From contig JACEFZ010013534.1 of the NCBI GenBank assembly GCA_014155875.1, positions 377,501 to 441,500 of the forward strand: a stretch of DNA of 64,000 nucleotides, read 5' to 3'. Below, piece by piece: positions 55,494-64,000 of this stretch. Each line of letters opens with the position of its first letter. Within the stretch, counting starts at the first letter, position 1. The DNA is from Cepaea nemoralis. Lineage: Eukaryota > Mollusca > Gastropoda > Stylommatophora > Helicidae. A model generated the notes under the pieces. That model ran no database searches. It was not told where the DNA came from and saw only the letters and a list, made by a program, of their open reading frames with translations. The translations under genes and the position numbers were made by a program.

Positions 55494-58400
55494 ACGTAAT
55501 TTATATTGATAATTTGAACTATTTATCACTCTAATGGTAAACAACTACTCTGAGCACTACATGATTTCATATGTCTGTGCATATCTTAACTGTCTTGCTA
55601 AGTTGCATATCTGACCTTTTCTATACTATCTGCAGACTTTACCTGTCTTCACATGTCTGATGGTGGTAAACTCTCGGTAGGTCGAAGAATCTGAGGCCTG
55701 ACCACAGCCTGACCAACCGTGTGAGGAGATGAATGACGGGTGCTGTGAGTGCTTAGATGAGTGACACAAAGCGTGCAGGCTAGAGCTTCTGGCCATTGTT
55801 AAAGGAGCTCGTTGGAAGACTTTGACCATTGCCTCCTTCTCCACCAGGTGGGTCTGAAGCTGCTTGATCCTGGAAAATAGTCGGAACATTTATCAGTTAT
55901 GAAAAGATGCAGCACTGCAGACAAATGTTGTAATACAGATCCCCATAATTAAAACGAAGCTAACTATTTTTCAGCTTACAACTGTGTTTACTAGAATTGT
56001 TTTACTGCAATTTGCCTGTCTCTCTTCTGTGCGTCGGTGTGTCAGTCTATCCGCCTGTCTGTCTTTCCTTCCACCTGTTCTTCTGTCCACCCCCTTATTC
56101 CAAACCTGTATCTGTCCAACCATGTGTACATCTATTATCTTGCCTGAATGCTTGACAATGTGTTTTAAAAAAGTTCTGAAGCAAGAACCCGAGACTGTGA
56201 CGCGCTAAACTATCACATTTTGTAGGTGCAATAGGTTGCCGTTCTTTCCCTCCCGAAGCCAACGGCAAGTCCGGTCATCGAGTCCTCATCCGAACGAGCT
56301 TTTGCCAACGTTCTAACCGTTTCGCCAAAGCATGACCAAATGTATGTCTTTTATTCATACAAAGAGTATTGAGACTACTGTGTGGTCTTGCTGGTTGGTT
56401 GGTTAATTGATTGGTTAGCTGTTAATTCTCTGGATGACAGTTTATACTCTCATGCCGGATGCATTGGAGATGACGGTATCCGCGCCCTGAAAACCTGACT
56501 ACTGGAGATAGCTTCGTGTAGAGACACATCTTCTGATCCCGGTATCAATGTAACATCCCCATGGGGACTGGGTTACTGAGTTCTCCTTCCCCTCCTAAGC
56601 TTAGAAACCAGCAAGATCGGCACTGAATCTGACCATCTGCGGATAACAGAATGTAACCAGACTAAGATTCAGCACAGAACATGGATTGGCTGGAATTAGA
56701 CTTAGGTTGGTCATGAGCACTTCACATGGTTTAGGTAATTCATAGTCAACAGTCTGTAGCTTAGTGCTCAGAAGGATTCAGTTTTGTATGTGGCACCACT
56801 TCGCACGCTGTCTTGAATTGTTTGCCACAGTAGTGATAACTTCTCTTTTAAGCTAACACATTCCGTTTCAAACCTGCTTTGTCTTCATTCCTAAACCATA
56901 CTCTACCAGCTAGTCCGTGGTCTACTGATGCAACCCGTCAAGGGACACCACCTAGAAGAGGAATGGGGACTTAGTCAGCTCTGAGTTGTAGAACATAAGT
57001 CAAGCTACGGATGGTTGACTGTATTCTTCTCTTTTGCGCTGTATTCTGTCCCTGTTGCTACTGTAAACGGTGCCGTTCTCCGTGGCGAAGGTTTAAAGAC
57101 GCGGTTCGTAATCGCGTATACCCGCGTTCGAAACACCGTTGCGCGCGATTTGGCAGCAGACGGAGTTGCGTTGCTTTTGCGTTTGTATCGGTGCGGGTCC
57201 TTCAGAAAACAATGGCAAACTTAATTTTTTCGCAAATGCTATATACAGGACATCGCTGTCAACACCAGCATTTTACCGCTGTTGTTGAATATTACGCTCA
57301 GTAGTTTGCCATTGCTTTCTGAGTGACTGGCTCACATACTCCCGTAAGTAACCAATGTGACGCGATCCGCTACCGAATCTCGCGCAGCTGTGTTCCCCTA
57401 CGTGAATTTACGGGATTACGGAGAAAGTCGTAAACTCCTTCACCAGGGAGACTAAAGACAAACTACTGAACGTAAAATTTACAAGAGATCACAGCGGCAG
57501 AAAGGCTGGCGTTGACTGCGATGTCCTGTAAAATGGATATGCCAAAATAAATGTCTACGGTGGACTCGCTTAGCTTAGTGTGTGAGCATAAACATTAGCG
57601 AAGGGATGTGCTTGAAACATAGCTAAAATGTATAATAATTTCACTGTCAGTGAGACAGACGATCAGACTAGTCTTAAGGTTATATATTGAAACAATTGCA
57701 CAGCTTTTGCAACCAATTGACTGAAATGTAGCAGCAAGACAGCGACTCACTTGGCCTCCAATTCAGCAACATGTTTCTGAGACTGATGTAGCTCTTCCAT
57801 GTGTTTCAACTTTTCTGTCTTCACTTCATCTATCAGCTTATCCATATCAGACGAATTCTTCTCTAAAGCTGCCAAACGTACTTCTCTGTAAAAGAGATGG
57901 TATTTGTGTCCTTAGATTTATTCATTGTTAGATGCATTTTCCCCACGTATATTATTCTTACTGACTATAGATTTGATTATGAAGACAACAATAATTTGCA
58001 TTACGAAAACGCGGTCAATAGATTGCATGATTTATTGCCTGACATATTTTCGCTGCATCTCGTCAGGTACATACTGACGAAATCACACAACATAAAATAA
58101 AGTAACTAGATAAATCCTTCAAGCTGAAATATACACGTGTTCGCACAGTAATTTCAATTGTCTACCATGGTAAATTTAAGCTGACTATCACGTCTTTCTG
58201 TTTGCACAAAAATGACATATACAGATTAAATGCCAGAAATATGTCAGGCAATAAATAGTGCAATCTATTGTTTGTGTCTTCGTTATCAAATTCACTACAC
58301 AGAAATAATTACAGCCAGAAATGGAATTTAATGGACTCTTCTGACAAAGCATCTTCATGATGTGCACTCATAACTGCCCACTGTACATATTCTCGACCCC

Positions 58401-61400
58401 TCAGTACCCCCATCTCCTGCATGTTCATGCCTATGATGTCTTCCTTGTATATCCTGAGCTCACCTGGTCGACCCCTGCTGTTTCTCCCAGCAACCATACC
58501 ATGCACACAAACTGTGAGTTTACAATTGTGCTGAAGTATTTCAGTTGCCAACACATGGTGATGTACATGAGCCATTATTTGTCAATGTTCAGATCTCCAT
58601 GAAAGAATGTCATCGTGTTGCCCTGTGTTTCATATGGATTTTCCTTATGGCTTTTATAAGCCATCTTGCAACACAGCTGCATATGCGATAGAACTTGGAC
58701 ATATTGGGGGGAGGGGAACATCTTGCAGATCACAATTATACAGCTGCTTGTGCGGCATAACTTTGAAAGACTCATGGCATGTAGACCGCATTTTGTTATC
58801 TCTTCTCAAAATAGCCTAGTATGGGTATTGCGTAACATTGATATCACTTTCCTGTGGTCAAACTAACAGGTGCTCAGTCTTCTTTAATAATGGTAAAGGT
58901 AATCCCATAGCAGATAATGTTATTGGGTTGAGAAATATTAATAAAGGTCCGATTTTCACACCTAGTGGCATATTACAAATATGTTTAGTAAAAAACGTAA
59001 GAGACCCTTGTCCATGTCTAAAGGTGTGCTGGGAATATAGCGCTAGACCCGCACTTTTGTCGACCAATCGGCACTCGATGGGTGATGTGGTCAATATCAC
59101 ATCTGCCGCCTTGACTTTCCAGATGATTTCCTGGTACCCATTTTAGGCTGGTTAGAAATATTAATGAAATGCCTAGAAATGCAGTTAAGTTATGGAAAAG
59201 TAAACAATTGGAAAACACTAAGTTTAGATGAGAGTAATAAAATACAAAGAAGGTATTCGCAATATTTGTTTCAGAAAAGACATCTCTACTGCCTTCAAGC
59301 TCTTCCCAATTTATCCGGTCACATTTAAAGATTAACCGCCATACATCAGAGCAAGTTCGACATAGCACTTAGTACTCTCATACTGGCAGTCATTGTAACT
59401 GATTTGTTACATCGGGTACTTTTAATCTTACTTTCACCTTGTTAATTAAAAGATATAGTGCTTGTCATTTGCAGACGTTGTCATCAACTCGAATGCCTGC
59501 TTGACTTTCTAGGCAAGTTTATGTTCAGTAGTTTGCCATAGTTTTCTGAACGGGAAGTCAACGTTGAAATTCAACTGACCAGTATAAGTAACGTTCTCCT
59601 ACCGCGTCATCAGCTCACTGGAAGTTCAATAACAACGCTTTAAGCCCCGCGGCCACGCAGACTACTGTCTAACTAACTGTCATTTACTGCCAATATATAT
59701 AGAAGAAGTAACAAAGACATTTATGATCTTTTTAAGTCACCGCTAATCACTGGTATCATGAAGGCTAATAGATTACAATGGCTGGGGCATATAGAAAAAA
59801 TGGAAGATAATAGGGAAACAAAACTCGCTTACACTCAGGAAATAAATGACCGTAGACCCCGAGGTAGTCCAAGAAGATGGTGGAGAGATGATATATATAC
59901 CAACCTACAAGCACTTGTAATCAACGACTGGCAAGAGAAGGTCAACCAGAGAGACGAACGGAGACGGATTGAATCTGCAGCAAAGAACCTCAATGGCTCG
60001 GAACGCTGAAGAAGAAGAAGATAGTACCTTTCGGTGTATGGCAAGGGGCTTTTGAGCCTGAGGAATTAAGGCCGCCTGGCTTTTGCAGTCGCCGCGAACT
60101 GTGCAGGTTAGGGTTTTCTTTTTTCCCCCAACAGAAAAAAAACTCCACACCTTGTCACCTTATTATTAAAACAAACAAATAAGTCAATACGCAACTTTAA
60201 AATACTGGTAATAGCTCTATACAAGACACAATATAAGAAGGCTTACTTAGGGGTATGGTTTGCTGCCTCTAGGTTTAGCTGTCTGAGCGTAGTTTCTTTC
60301 ACGTACTTTTGCTCTAACTGAAACAATTAAGAGATGCGTATATAGTTTATTATTCTTTACCTGTGTTGTAATTTAGTTAATGTTGATTGAACAGATTAGT
60401 TGTTATGTCAAAGATCCTGAAAGGCATAGTCTTGTCAGCCAATTATTACGTTCAGGAAGGTCATGATCAGATAAACAAAATGAAGTCCGGGGGTAAAATT
60501 TGAGACAGTGCAATGAATAGAAGGAGAAACAAAATGTGTAAACTGATAAATGTAAATTTGAGAAAAGGATACAATATAACTGAGCAGCTAGAAAATCTTG
60601 ATAAGCTACATGGTGATTATATCATTAAAACATAATACAAAACAAAGACTTACGAATGGTAACATAACTACATTAAGATATAATGATGAGAAAATGTAAA
60701 ACAAAAAATGAAATAAATTAAAAGCTCCGCTATTAGCCTTGTCTCTTCACTAGTGACATTTATTACATTTTTTTCCTTTTCATTATGTGTGTCATAGAGT
60801 GCATGCATGTATATGTATGTGCATGTGGGTCGGTGAGTGTGCATGCCTATGTGTGTATGTACGTGTTGGTCGTTGAGTGTGTATGCATGTGTGTGCATGT
60901 GCATGTAGGTCGGTGAGTGTGCAAGCATGTGTGTTTATGTGCGTGTGGGTCGGTGAATGTGCATGTCTGTGTGTGTATGTGCGTGTGGTTCGGTGAGTGT
61001 GCATGCCTGTGTGTGTATGTGCGTGTGGGTCGGTGAGTGTGCATGCCTATGAGAAACATGAGTGACTGTATTATGGAAATGATTACTTGATATAATTCGT
61101 AAATTTTCGCGGTTTAACGTCAGTTGCCAATCTGCCCGTGCATCTATGCCACATGTATATAGGTCTGTATATGGGAAGAGCTTTGAAGCGATTAGAACAC
61201 GAATCATTATGGCAAACTTAAATAAAATAATTTTTTCATCTTTTGCAAGATGGAAAACAACTGACCAATAAAAAGATGTCAATTGAAACGGGAAAAAGGG
61301 TGTTGAAGTGCTATATAGAACCTGCATTTTTGTATGGATGTGAAACGTGGACAGCGAGCAGACAAGCTCAACAACATCTAATTGAAGTAAAAATGTGGTT

Positions 61401-62978
61401 TCTGAAGAATATGAGAAAAATATCAATTCTTACAAGAAGCAAATAAAAACCGTAAGCTGACTAGAGAAATTTGATGTATACAGTCAGCTGTTTTGGACAG
61501 GTTATGAGAGGAAATAAACCGGAGACGATTGGCAAGATTGAGGGGAAAAGAACAAGGGGAAGACAGAGAAGTAAATATTTGGATGGTTTGGCCATATGAC
61601 ATTGTAGAGACAAGAAACAGGGCTGATCCACGACTCTGGTGATCGGCATGGTGCATTATGATGATGGTGATATAGACTTGAAAAGAAAATTATTGCTCGA
61701 GATCAAGACACAACACAATATATTTTGGGCACATATAAAGACAGCTTGCTGAAAATTATACCTAAGAGAAAATAGAAGACAAGTACACAAGTAAGAAGAT
61801 AGTTTAATTGGTTTGGTAACATCACAAGATGGTCTGGGATGAAGATGTTAAAATGCAGAGACAAAAAAATGCCCGACAAGGTGCATTTTGAAATTTCATT
61901 TCTTTGCGAAAGGGCTGTAGATGTTAGTTCATTCTGCAACAAACACATCACCCATATCGATTAATGATTGTATGATGACAAAGTTGGTTTTAATCACAAA
62001 CATATTATAAATAAATGTGCTGGTTGCTATTTAATTAAACACATTTGAATTCGTCCTAATGCAGATGGACCCACGACCACCAAGACGGCCGGCGTGTATT
62101 CGGCTGCTATGCTACCTCAAAATGCGGTGAAACATACTGACCAATAAAAAGATGTCAATTAAAATGAGAAAAAGAGTGTTGAGGTGCTACATAGAGCCTG
62201 TTCTTTTGTATCGATGTGAAACTTGGACAATAAGCAATCAAGTTGAGAAACATCTGATGGCTGCAGAAATGTGGTTTATGAGTATAATGCAAAGAATACC
62301 ATGGACAGACAGAAAAACCAATGACCAAGTACTACAGGAGACAAATGAAAATCGTAAACTGAGTAGAGAAATTAGACGTAGACAGTCAACATTTTTTGGA
62401 CGTTATGAGAAGAAATGAATTGGAGAACTTGGTGACAACTGGCAAGATCGAAGGGAACAGACCAAGGGGAAGACCGAGAAGTAAATACCTAGATGGCTTG
62501 GCCACATGGCATTGGTCGAGATAGGAACACTGATCTGATCCATGACTCTGGTGATCGAGTGAAATGGCGAGTCATGACCGCCCATGCTTTTCGGCATGGC
62601 ACATGATTGATTGATTACTTCGAGGGCACACTTCGCAACATATTAACTGAGGCTTTTGATGGTCTCAAGGAACCCCCAGTTTTGTTAGTTCAAAATCACA
62701 AATGATCAGTAAAGTGTAATGTACGAAGTAGCCAATGAAGTTATTGCAACTCGATTATTACCAGACTTATCCCCGGCATCCACAAGACTTCCGTCATTAT
62801 TTCAGTGATCGCTAGCTGCGGATGTGGTAAGGGAGACAATACACAAAGAACGACATACCTCTGTAATTTCTGACTCCAGCTGCAATATCTTTGCCTCCTT
62901 CTCCTCCAGAATCTTTCTCAACAATCCGGTACTCTTCATGTCTTCTCTACCAAAGTCTGGTTTTTTCAAAGTTCCTCC
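53796..62978 (-). CDS. AMOT: Angiomotin-family gene, C-terminal six exons
   Basis: Exons on minus: 62978-62859, 60317-60247, 57885-57751, 55869-55643, 54866-54784 and 53840-53796. All junctions have AG acceptors and GT donors. Phases join exactly and total 681 nt, 227 codons including TGA. The first two exons give LLRKILEEKEAKILQLESEITE then LEQKYVKETTLRQLNLEAA, which matches the AMOT coiled-coil as I know it from vertebrates. A second coiled coil follows (LIDEVKTEKLKHMEELHQSQ), a KEAMVKVFQRAP motif comparable to AMOT EKDAxIKVLQ, a Ser-rich linker and the tail GRLFHV, similar to a class II PDZ ligand. Angiomotins scaffold tight junctions and polarity complexes and hold YAP-type coactivators in the cytoplasm. 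The N-terminal exons with the YAP-binding motifs are outside the window. The introns carry LINE, PLE and minisatellite insertions. Confidence 0.88.
54296..54390 (-). mobile_element. Penelope-like 3' terminal fragment in AMOT intron
   Basis: AACAATATATTGCACAATTT, ATTGCCTGACATATTTGGCT and TACTGCAG match the PLE end at 35575-35650. Confidence 0.75.
54784..54866 (-). CDS. AMOT: AMOT exon e (phase 1 to 0)
   Basis: 83 nt with acceptor CATCTCTGGCAG and donor GCA|GTAAGT. It encodes AIELGRKMSMEDDLLSKVKS. It is short, but phase and splice sites support it. Confidence 0.8.
55271..55324. repeat. (GT)n microsatellite
   Basis: GT repeats with a GTGC stretch at the end, within an AMOT intron. Confidence 0.96.
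55443..55493. repeat. (CT)n microsatellite
   Basis: CT repeats with one CC interruption, within an AMOT intron. Read on the minus (transcribed) strand it is a purine GA tract. Confidence 0.96.
55643..55869 (-). CDS. AMOT: AMOT exon d (phase 2 to 1)
   Basis: 227 nt with acceptor TATTTTCCAG and donor ACAG|GTAAAG. It starts with the last coiled-coil heptads (IKQLQTHLVEKEAMVKVFQ), then RAPLTMARSSSLHAL and a Ser/His-rich linker that looks disordered. Confidence 0.88.
56535..56640. repeat. Dispersed repeat motif, copy 3
   Basis: CCCGGTATCAATGTAACATC, GAGTTCTCCTTCCCCTC and CTTAGAAACCAGC resemble 23009-23130. The rest of the intron, 55870-57750, shows no gene. 57060-57240 is locally GC-rich with CpG-containing CGCGTATACCCGCG. 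Confidence 0.5.
57751..57885 (-). CDS. AMOT: AMOT exon c (phase 2 to 2)
   Basis: 135 nt with acceptor TCTTTTACAG and donor AA|GTGAGT. Coiled-coil EVRLAALEKNSSDMDKLI to VAELEAK. Confidence 0.87.
58009..58280. mobile_element. Penelope-derived fragment with inverted ends, in AMOT intron
   Basis: The left end CAATAGATTGCATGATTTAT and the right end read on minus (AACGAAGACACAAACAATAG and on) are inverted copies of the PLE terminus. Between them lies PLE 3' UTR sequence collinear with 35660-35770 (AACTAGATAAATCCTTCAAG). There is no coding sequence. Confidence 0.8.
58320..58575 (-). pseudogene. LINE C-terminal fragment in AMOT intron
   Basis: The minus strand reads HGMVAGRNSRGRPGELRIYK, IIGMNMQEMGVLRGREYVQW and HHEDALSEESI, typical of a LINE ORF2 tail (RGRPR motif then a helical end). 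Confidence 0.7.
59490..59560 (-). repeat. RTE-type leader motif in AMOT intron
   Basis: On minus: AAAACTATGGCAAACTACTG then AACATAAACTTGCCTAGAAA, close to 10994-11033 in RTE copy 2. Similar pieces lie at 28700-28735, 55185-55215 and 57295-57325. Confidence 0.55.
59695..60024 (+). pseudogene. RTE-like LINE (copy 1 family) 3' end in AMOT intron
   Basis: The plus strand reads SNKDIYDLFKSPLITG then LQWLGHIEKMEDNRETKLAY, RPRGSPRRWW and AAKNLNGSER, ending in (GAA)n at 60009-60022. It is the same family as 5856-10788, and here the site occupied by the solo LTR is empty. Confidence 0.88.
60247..60317 (-). CDS. AMOT: AMOT exon b (phase 0 to 2)
   Basis: 71 nt, LEQKYVKETTLRQLNLEAAN, with acceptor TTGTTTCAG and donor AA|GTAAGC. 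Confidence 0.87.
60790..61055. repeat. 40-bp GT-rich minisatellite, about 6.5 copies
   Basis: The anchor CGGTGAGTGTGCATGCCT recurs at 60831, 60871, 60911, 60951, 60991 and 61031. Located in an AMOT intron. Confidence 0.95.
61240..61660 (+). pseudogene. LINE RT 3' fragment 1 in AMOT intron
   Basis: LTNKKMSIETGKRVLKCYIE, FLYGCETWTASRQAQQHL and MWFLKNM in one frame, then shifted pieces of the tail up to a GH..-like end. It is on the strand opposite to AMOT. Confidence 0.8.
62130..62605 (+). pseudogene. LINE RT 3' fragment 2 in AMOT intron
   Basis: A better copy of the same family: MSIKMRKRVLRCYIEPVLLY, CETWTISNQVEKHLMAAEMW, RIPWTDRKTNDQVLQETNEN, REIRRRQSTFFG. A frameshift then leads into a GRPRSKYLDGLATWH-like tail ending near HGT, with a short GATT run (62605-62616). 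Confidence 0.85.
62859..62978 (-). CDS. AMOT: AMOT exon a (phase 0 to 0)
   Basis: Forty codons, GGTLKKPDFGRED to ESEITE. The acceptor TTTCTTCTCCCAAAG and donor GAG|GTATGT are both clear. It encodes the strongest angiomotin signature, EEKEAKILQLE. Confidence 0.87.
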
Positions 62979-63039
62979 CTTTGGGAGAAGAAACCAATTA
63001 ACATTTGACAAATGACAAAGGTGTAAGAGAAACAACGTA

Positions 63040-63590
63040 TATATATATATCTTTATCTATATCTATAAAAGAAACTGTGTGTGGTTAGCTATGTATTGGA
63101 TGGGTTCGATAACGGTACATCCGATTGAGATGAAATTTTCTACACGTCATCCTTTCATTCCCGTGCAACCGACTGTAATAGTTTCTTAGTGTAAAATCGG
63201 CTACTTACTTAATAACATTTAAAATTTCATTTTTCATTATATAATTTCTATATAGCAAGGGGACTTCACTCTAGAAAAGTTATTTCAAGGGGCATAACTA
63301 ATAATAACATTTCTATATACTTTATAGTCATATTGTTGGACTTACTTGCACTATTATTAAAATCTTTGTCTATAGTTATTTACAGGCATATGAGTTATAA
63401 TAAATAATGATATAATCTTTAAGGCATTTTCAAAGTTTTCATAAAAATAATGCATAATGCATAACATTGTAACTCATCTTTTTATGCTTAAAGAAGTTAT
63501 CTACAGTCATGTAGGTGATTAACAACAGTTTTCATTAAAAATAATAGAAGGTGTGTGGAAGGACATTCTTTTAAGTTACTGTGCGCCAGG
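63040..63590. mobile_element. Possible non-autonomous DNA element (weak)
   Basis: After TATATCTTTATC repeats comes CTATAAAAGAAACTGTGTGT, a GATGGGTTCGATAACGG stretch and CCGATTGAGATGAAATTTT, and at the right GGGCGAAGCCACGCCGGGTC. This combination resembles the ends of non-autonomous Helitron/Helentron elements in invertebrates. No coding sequence and no proven ends. Confidence 0.35.
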
Positions 63591-63614
63591 AGCTGGGCGA
63601 AGCCACGCCGGGTC

Positions 63615-64000
63615 AGATAGACAGACAGACAGATAGTCGGGAACGGGAGCTTATTTGACTACTTATATGAATTAAATGAGATGCTCACCACCAGGGACTG
63701 GGTGAAGCCGGGCCGGGTCAGCCAGACATACAGACAGACAAACAAACAAGCAGACAGACAGATGCTTGTTTGTCTGTCTGTCTGGCTGACCCGGCCCGGC
63801 TTCACCCAGTCCCTGGTGGGGAGCATATCATTTAATTCATATAAGTAGTCATATAAGCTCTCCCGTTCCCGACTATCTGTCTGTCTGTCGATCTGTCTGT
63901 CTGTCTGTCTGACCCGGCCCGGCTTCACCCAGTCCCTGGTGGGGAGCATCTCATTTAATTCATATACGTAGTCATATAAGCTCTCCCGTTCCCGACTGTC
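63615..64000. repeat. Foldback plus direct repeat with (GACA)n
   Basis: A unit of about 120 bp containing TCGGGAACGGGAGCTTAT, AATTAAATGAGATGCTC and CCAGGGACTGGGTGAAGCC is present once on plus (63635-63720) and twice in inverse orientation (63788-63874 and 63911-63997, 123 bp apart). The centre of the foldback lies near 63757 between (CAGA)n and (TGTC)n tracts. The structure runs off the window edge. Confidence 0.9.

Noticed and set aside
57011..57304. Possible AMOT exon or small gene in a GC-rich patch
   Set aside because: It is on the strand opposite to AMOT, no matching splice phase was found, and its end carries the dispersed RTE-type motif.
63659..63949. Open frame with repeated WVKPGR and TDRQ
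   Set aside because: It is the translation of the foldback repeat and GACA microsatellite.

Overview
The window is eukaryotic genomic DNA from a repeat-rich invertebrate. Spliced exons, tRNA-derived SINEs, several non-LTR clades, a Penelope-like element (PLE), Ty3/gypsy, hAT and IS630/Tc1-type relics, and abundant micro- and minisatellites exclude a prokaryote or organelle. I cannot fix the species. A bilaterian invertebrate is clear; a lophotrochozoan such as a mollusc is plausible, but an arthropod is not excluded.

Two host genes can be supported by splice sites and reading phase. (1) On the plus strand, coding exons 22754-22871 and 27202-27380 join in phase to give a small secreted protein of 98 residues that I do not recognise, with AATAAA at 27423. 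(2) On the minus strand, six coding exons between 62978 and 53796 join in perfect phase (681 nt, 227 codons including stop). They encode the C-terminal part of an angiomotin (AMOT) family protein ending in a hydrophobic PDZ-ligand-like tail. The upstream exons lie beyond the right edge.

Layout: 1-3.9 kb is unassigned and less AT-rich than the rest. 4.0-4.6 kb is degenerate CAAC tetranucleotide sequence. 5.4-5.7 kb is a 46-bp minisatellite. 5856-10788 is a near full-length RTE-like LINE (minus) with a 13-bp target site duplication (TSD). It contains a solo LTR (6012-6612) and a 5'-truncated RNase H-type LINE (7783-9002), each with its own TSD. About 10950-14114 is a second RTE/BovB-like LINE (plus). 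14828-15615 is a deleted hAT element. 16.6-22.3 kb is a large satellite whose period steps 43, 47, 39 bp. 22.3-22.6 kb is (AT)n with a palindromic MITE. 22.7-27.4 kb is the secreted-protein gene. 27.7-35.1 kb holds minisatellites, LINE ends, SINEs and a broken IS630/Tc1-like transposase. 35.2-44.9 kb looks like a three-level nest: RTE split by a PLE, which is split by a gypsy element. 45-49.5 kb holds LINE fragments and SINEs. 49547-52267 is a hAT relic with an 8-bp TSD. 53.8-63.0 kb is the AMOT gene with repeat-laden introns. The end is a foldback/direct-repeat structure.

The most unusual item is the gypsy element at 37.6-43.2 kb. Its pol order is protease, integrase, remnant of reverse transcriptase, RNase H. 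Integrase therefore lies upstream of RT as in Gmr1-type elements, and most of the RT palm has been deleted. No prokaryotic operons, CRISPR arrays, rRNA or functional tRNA genes were seen.
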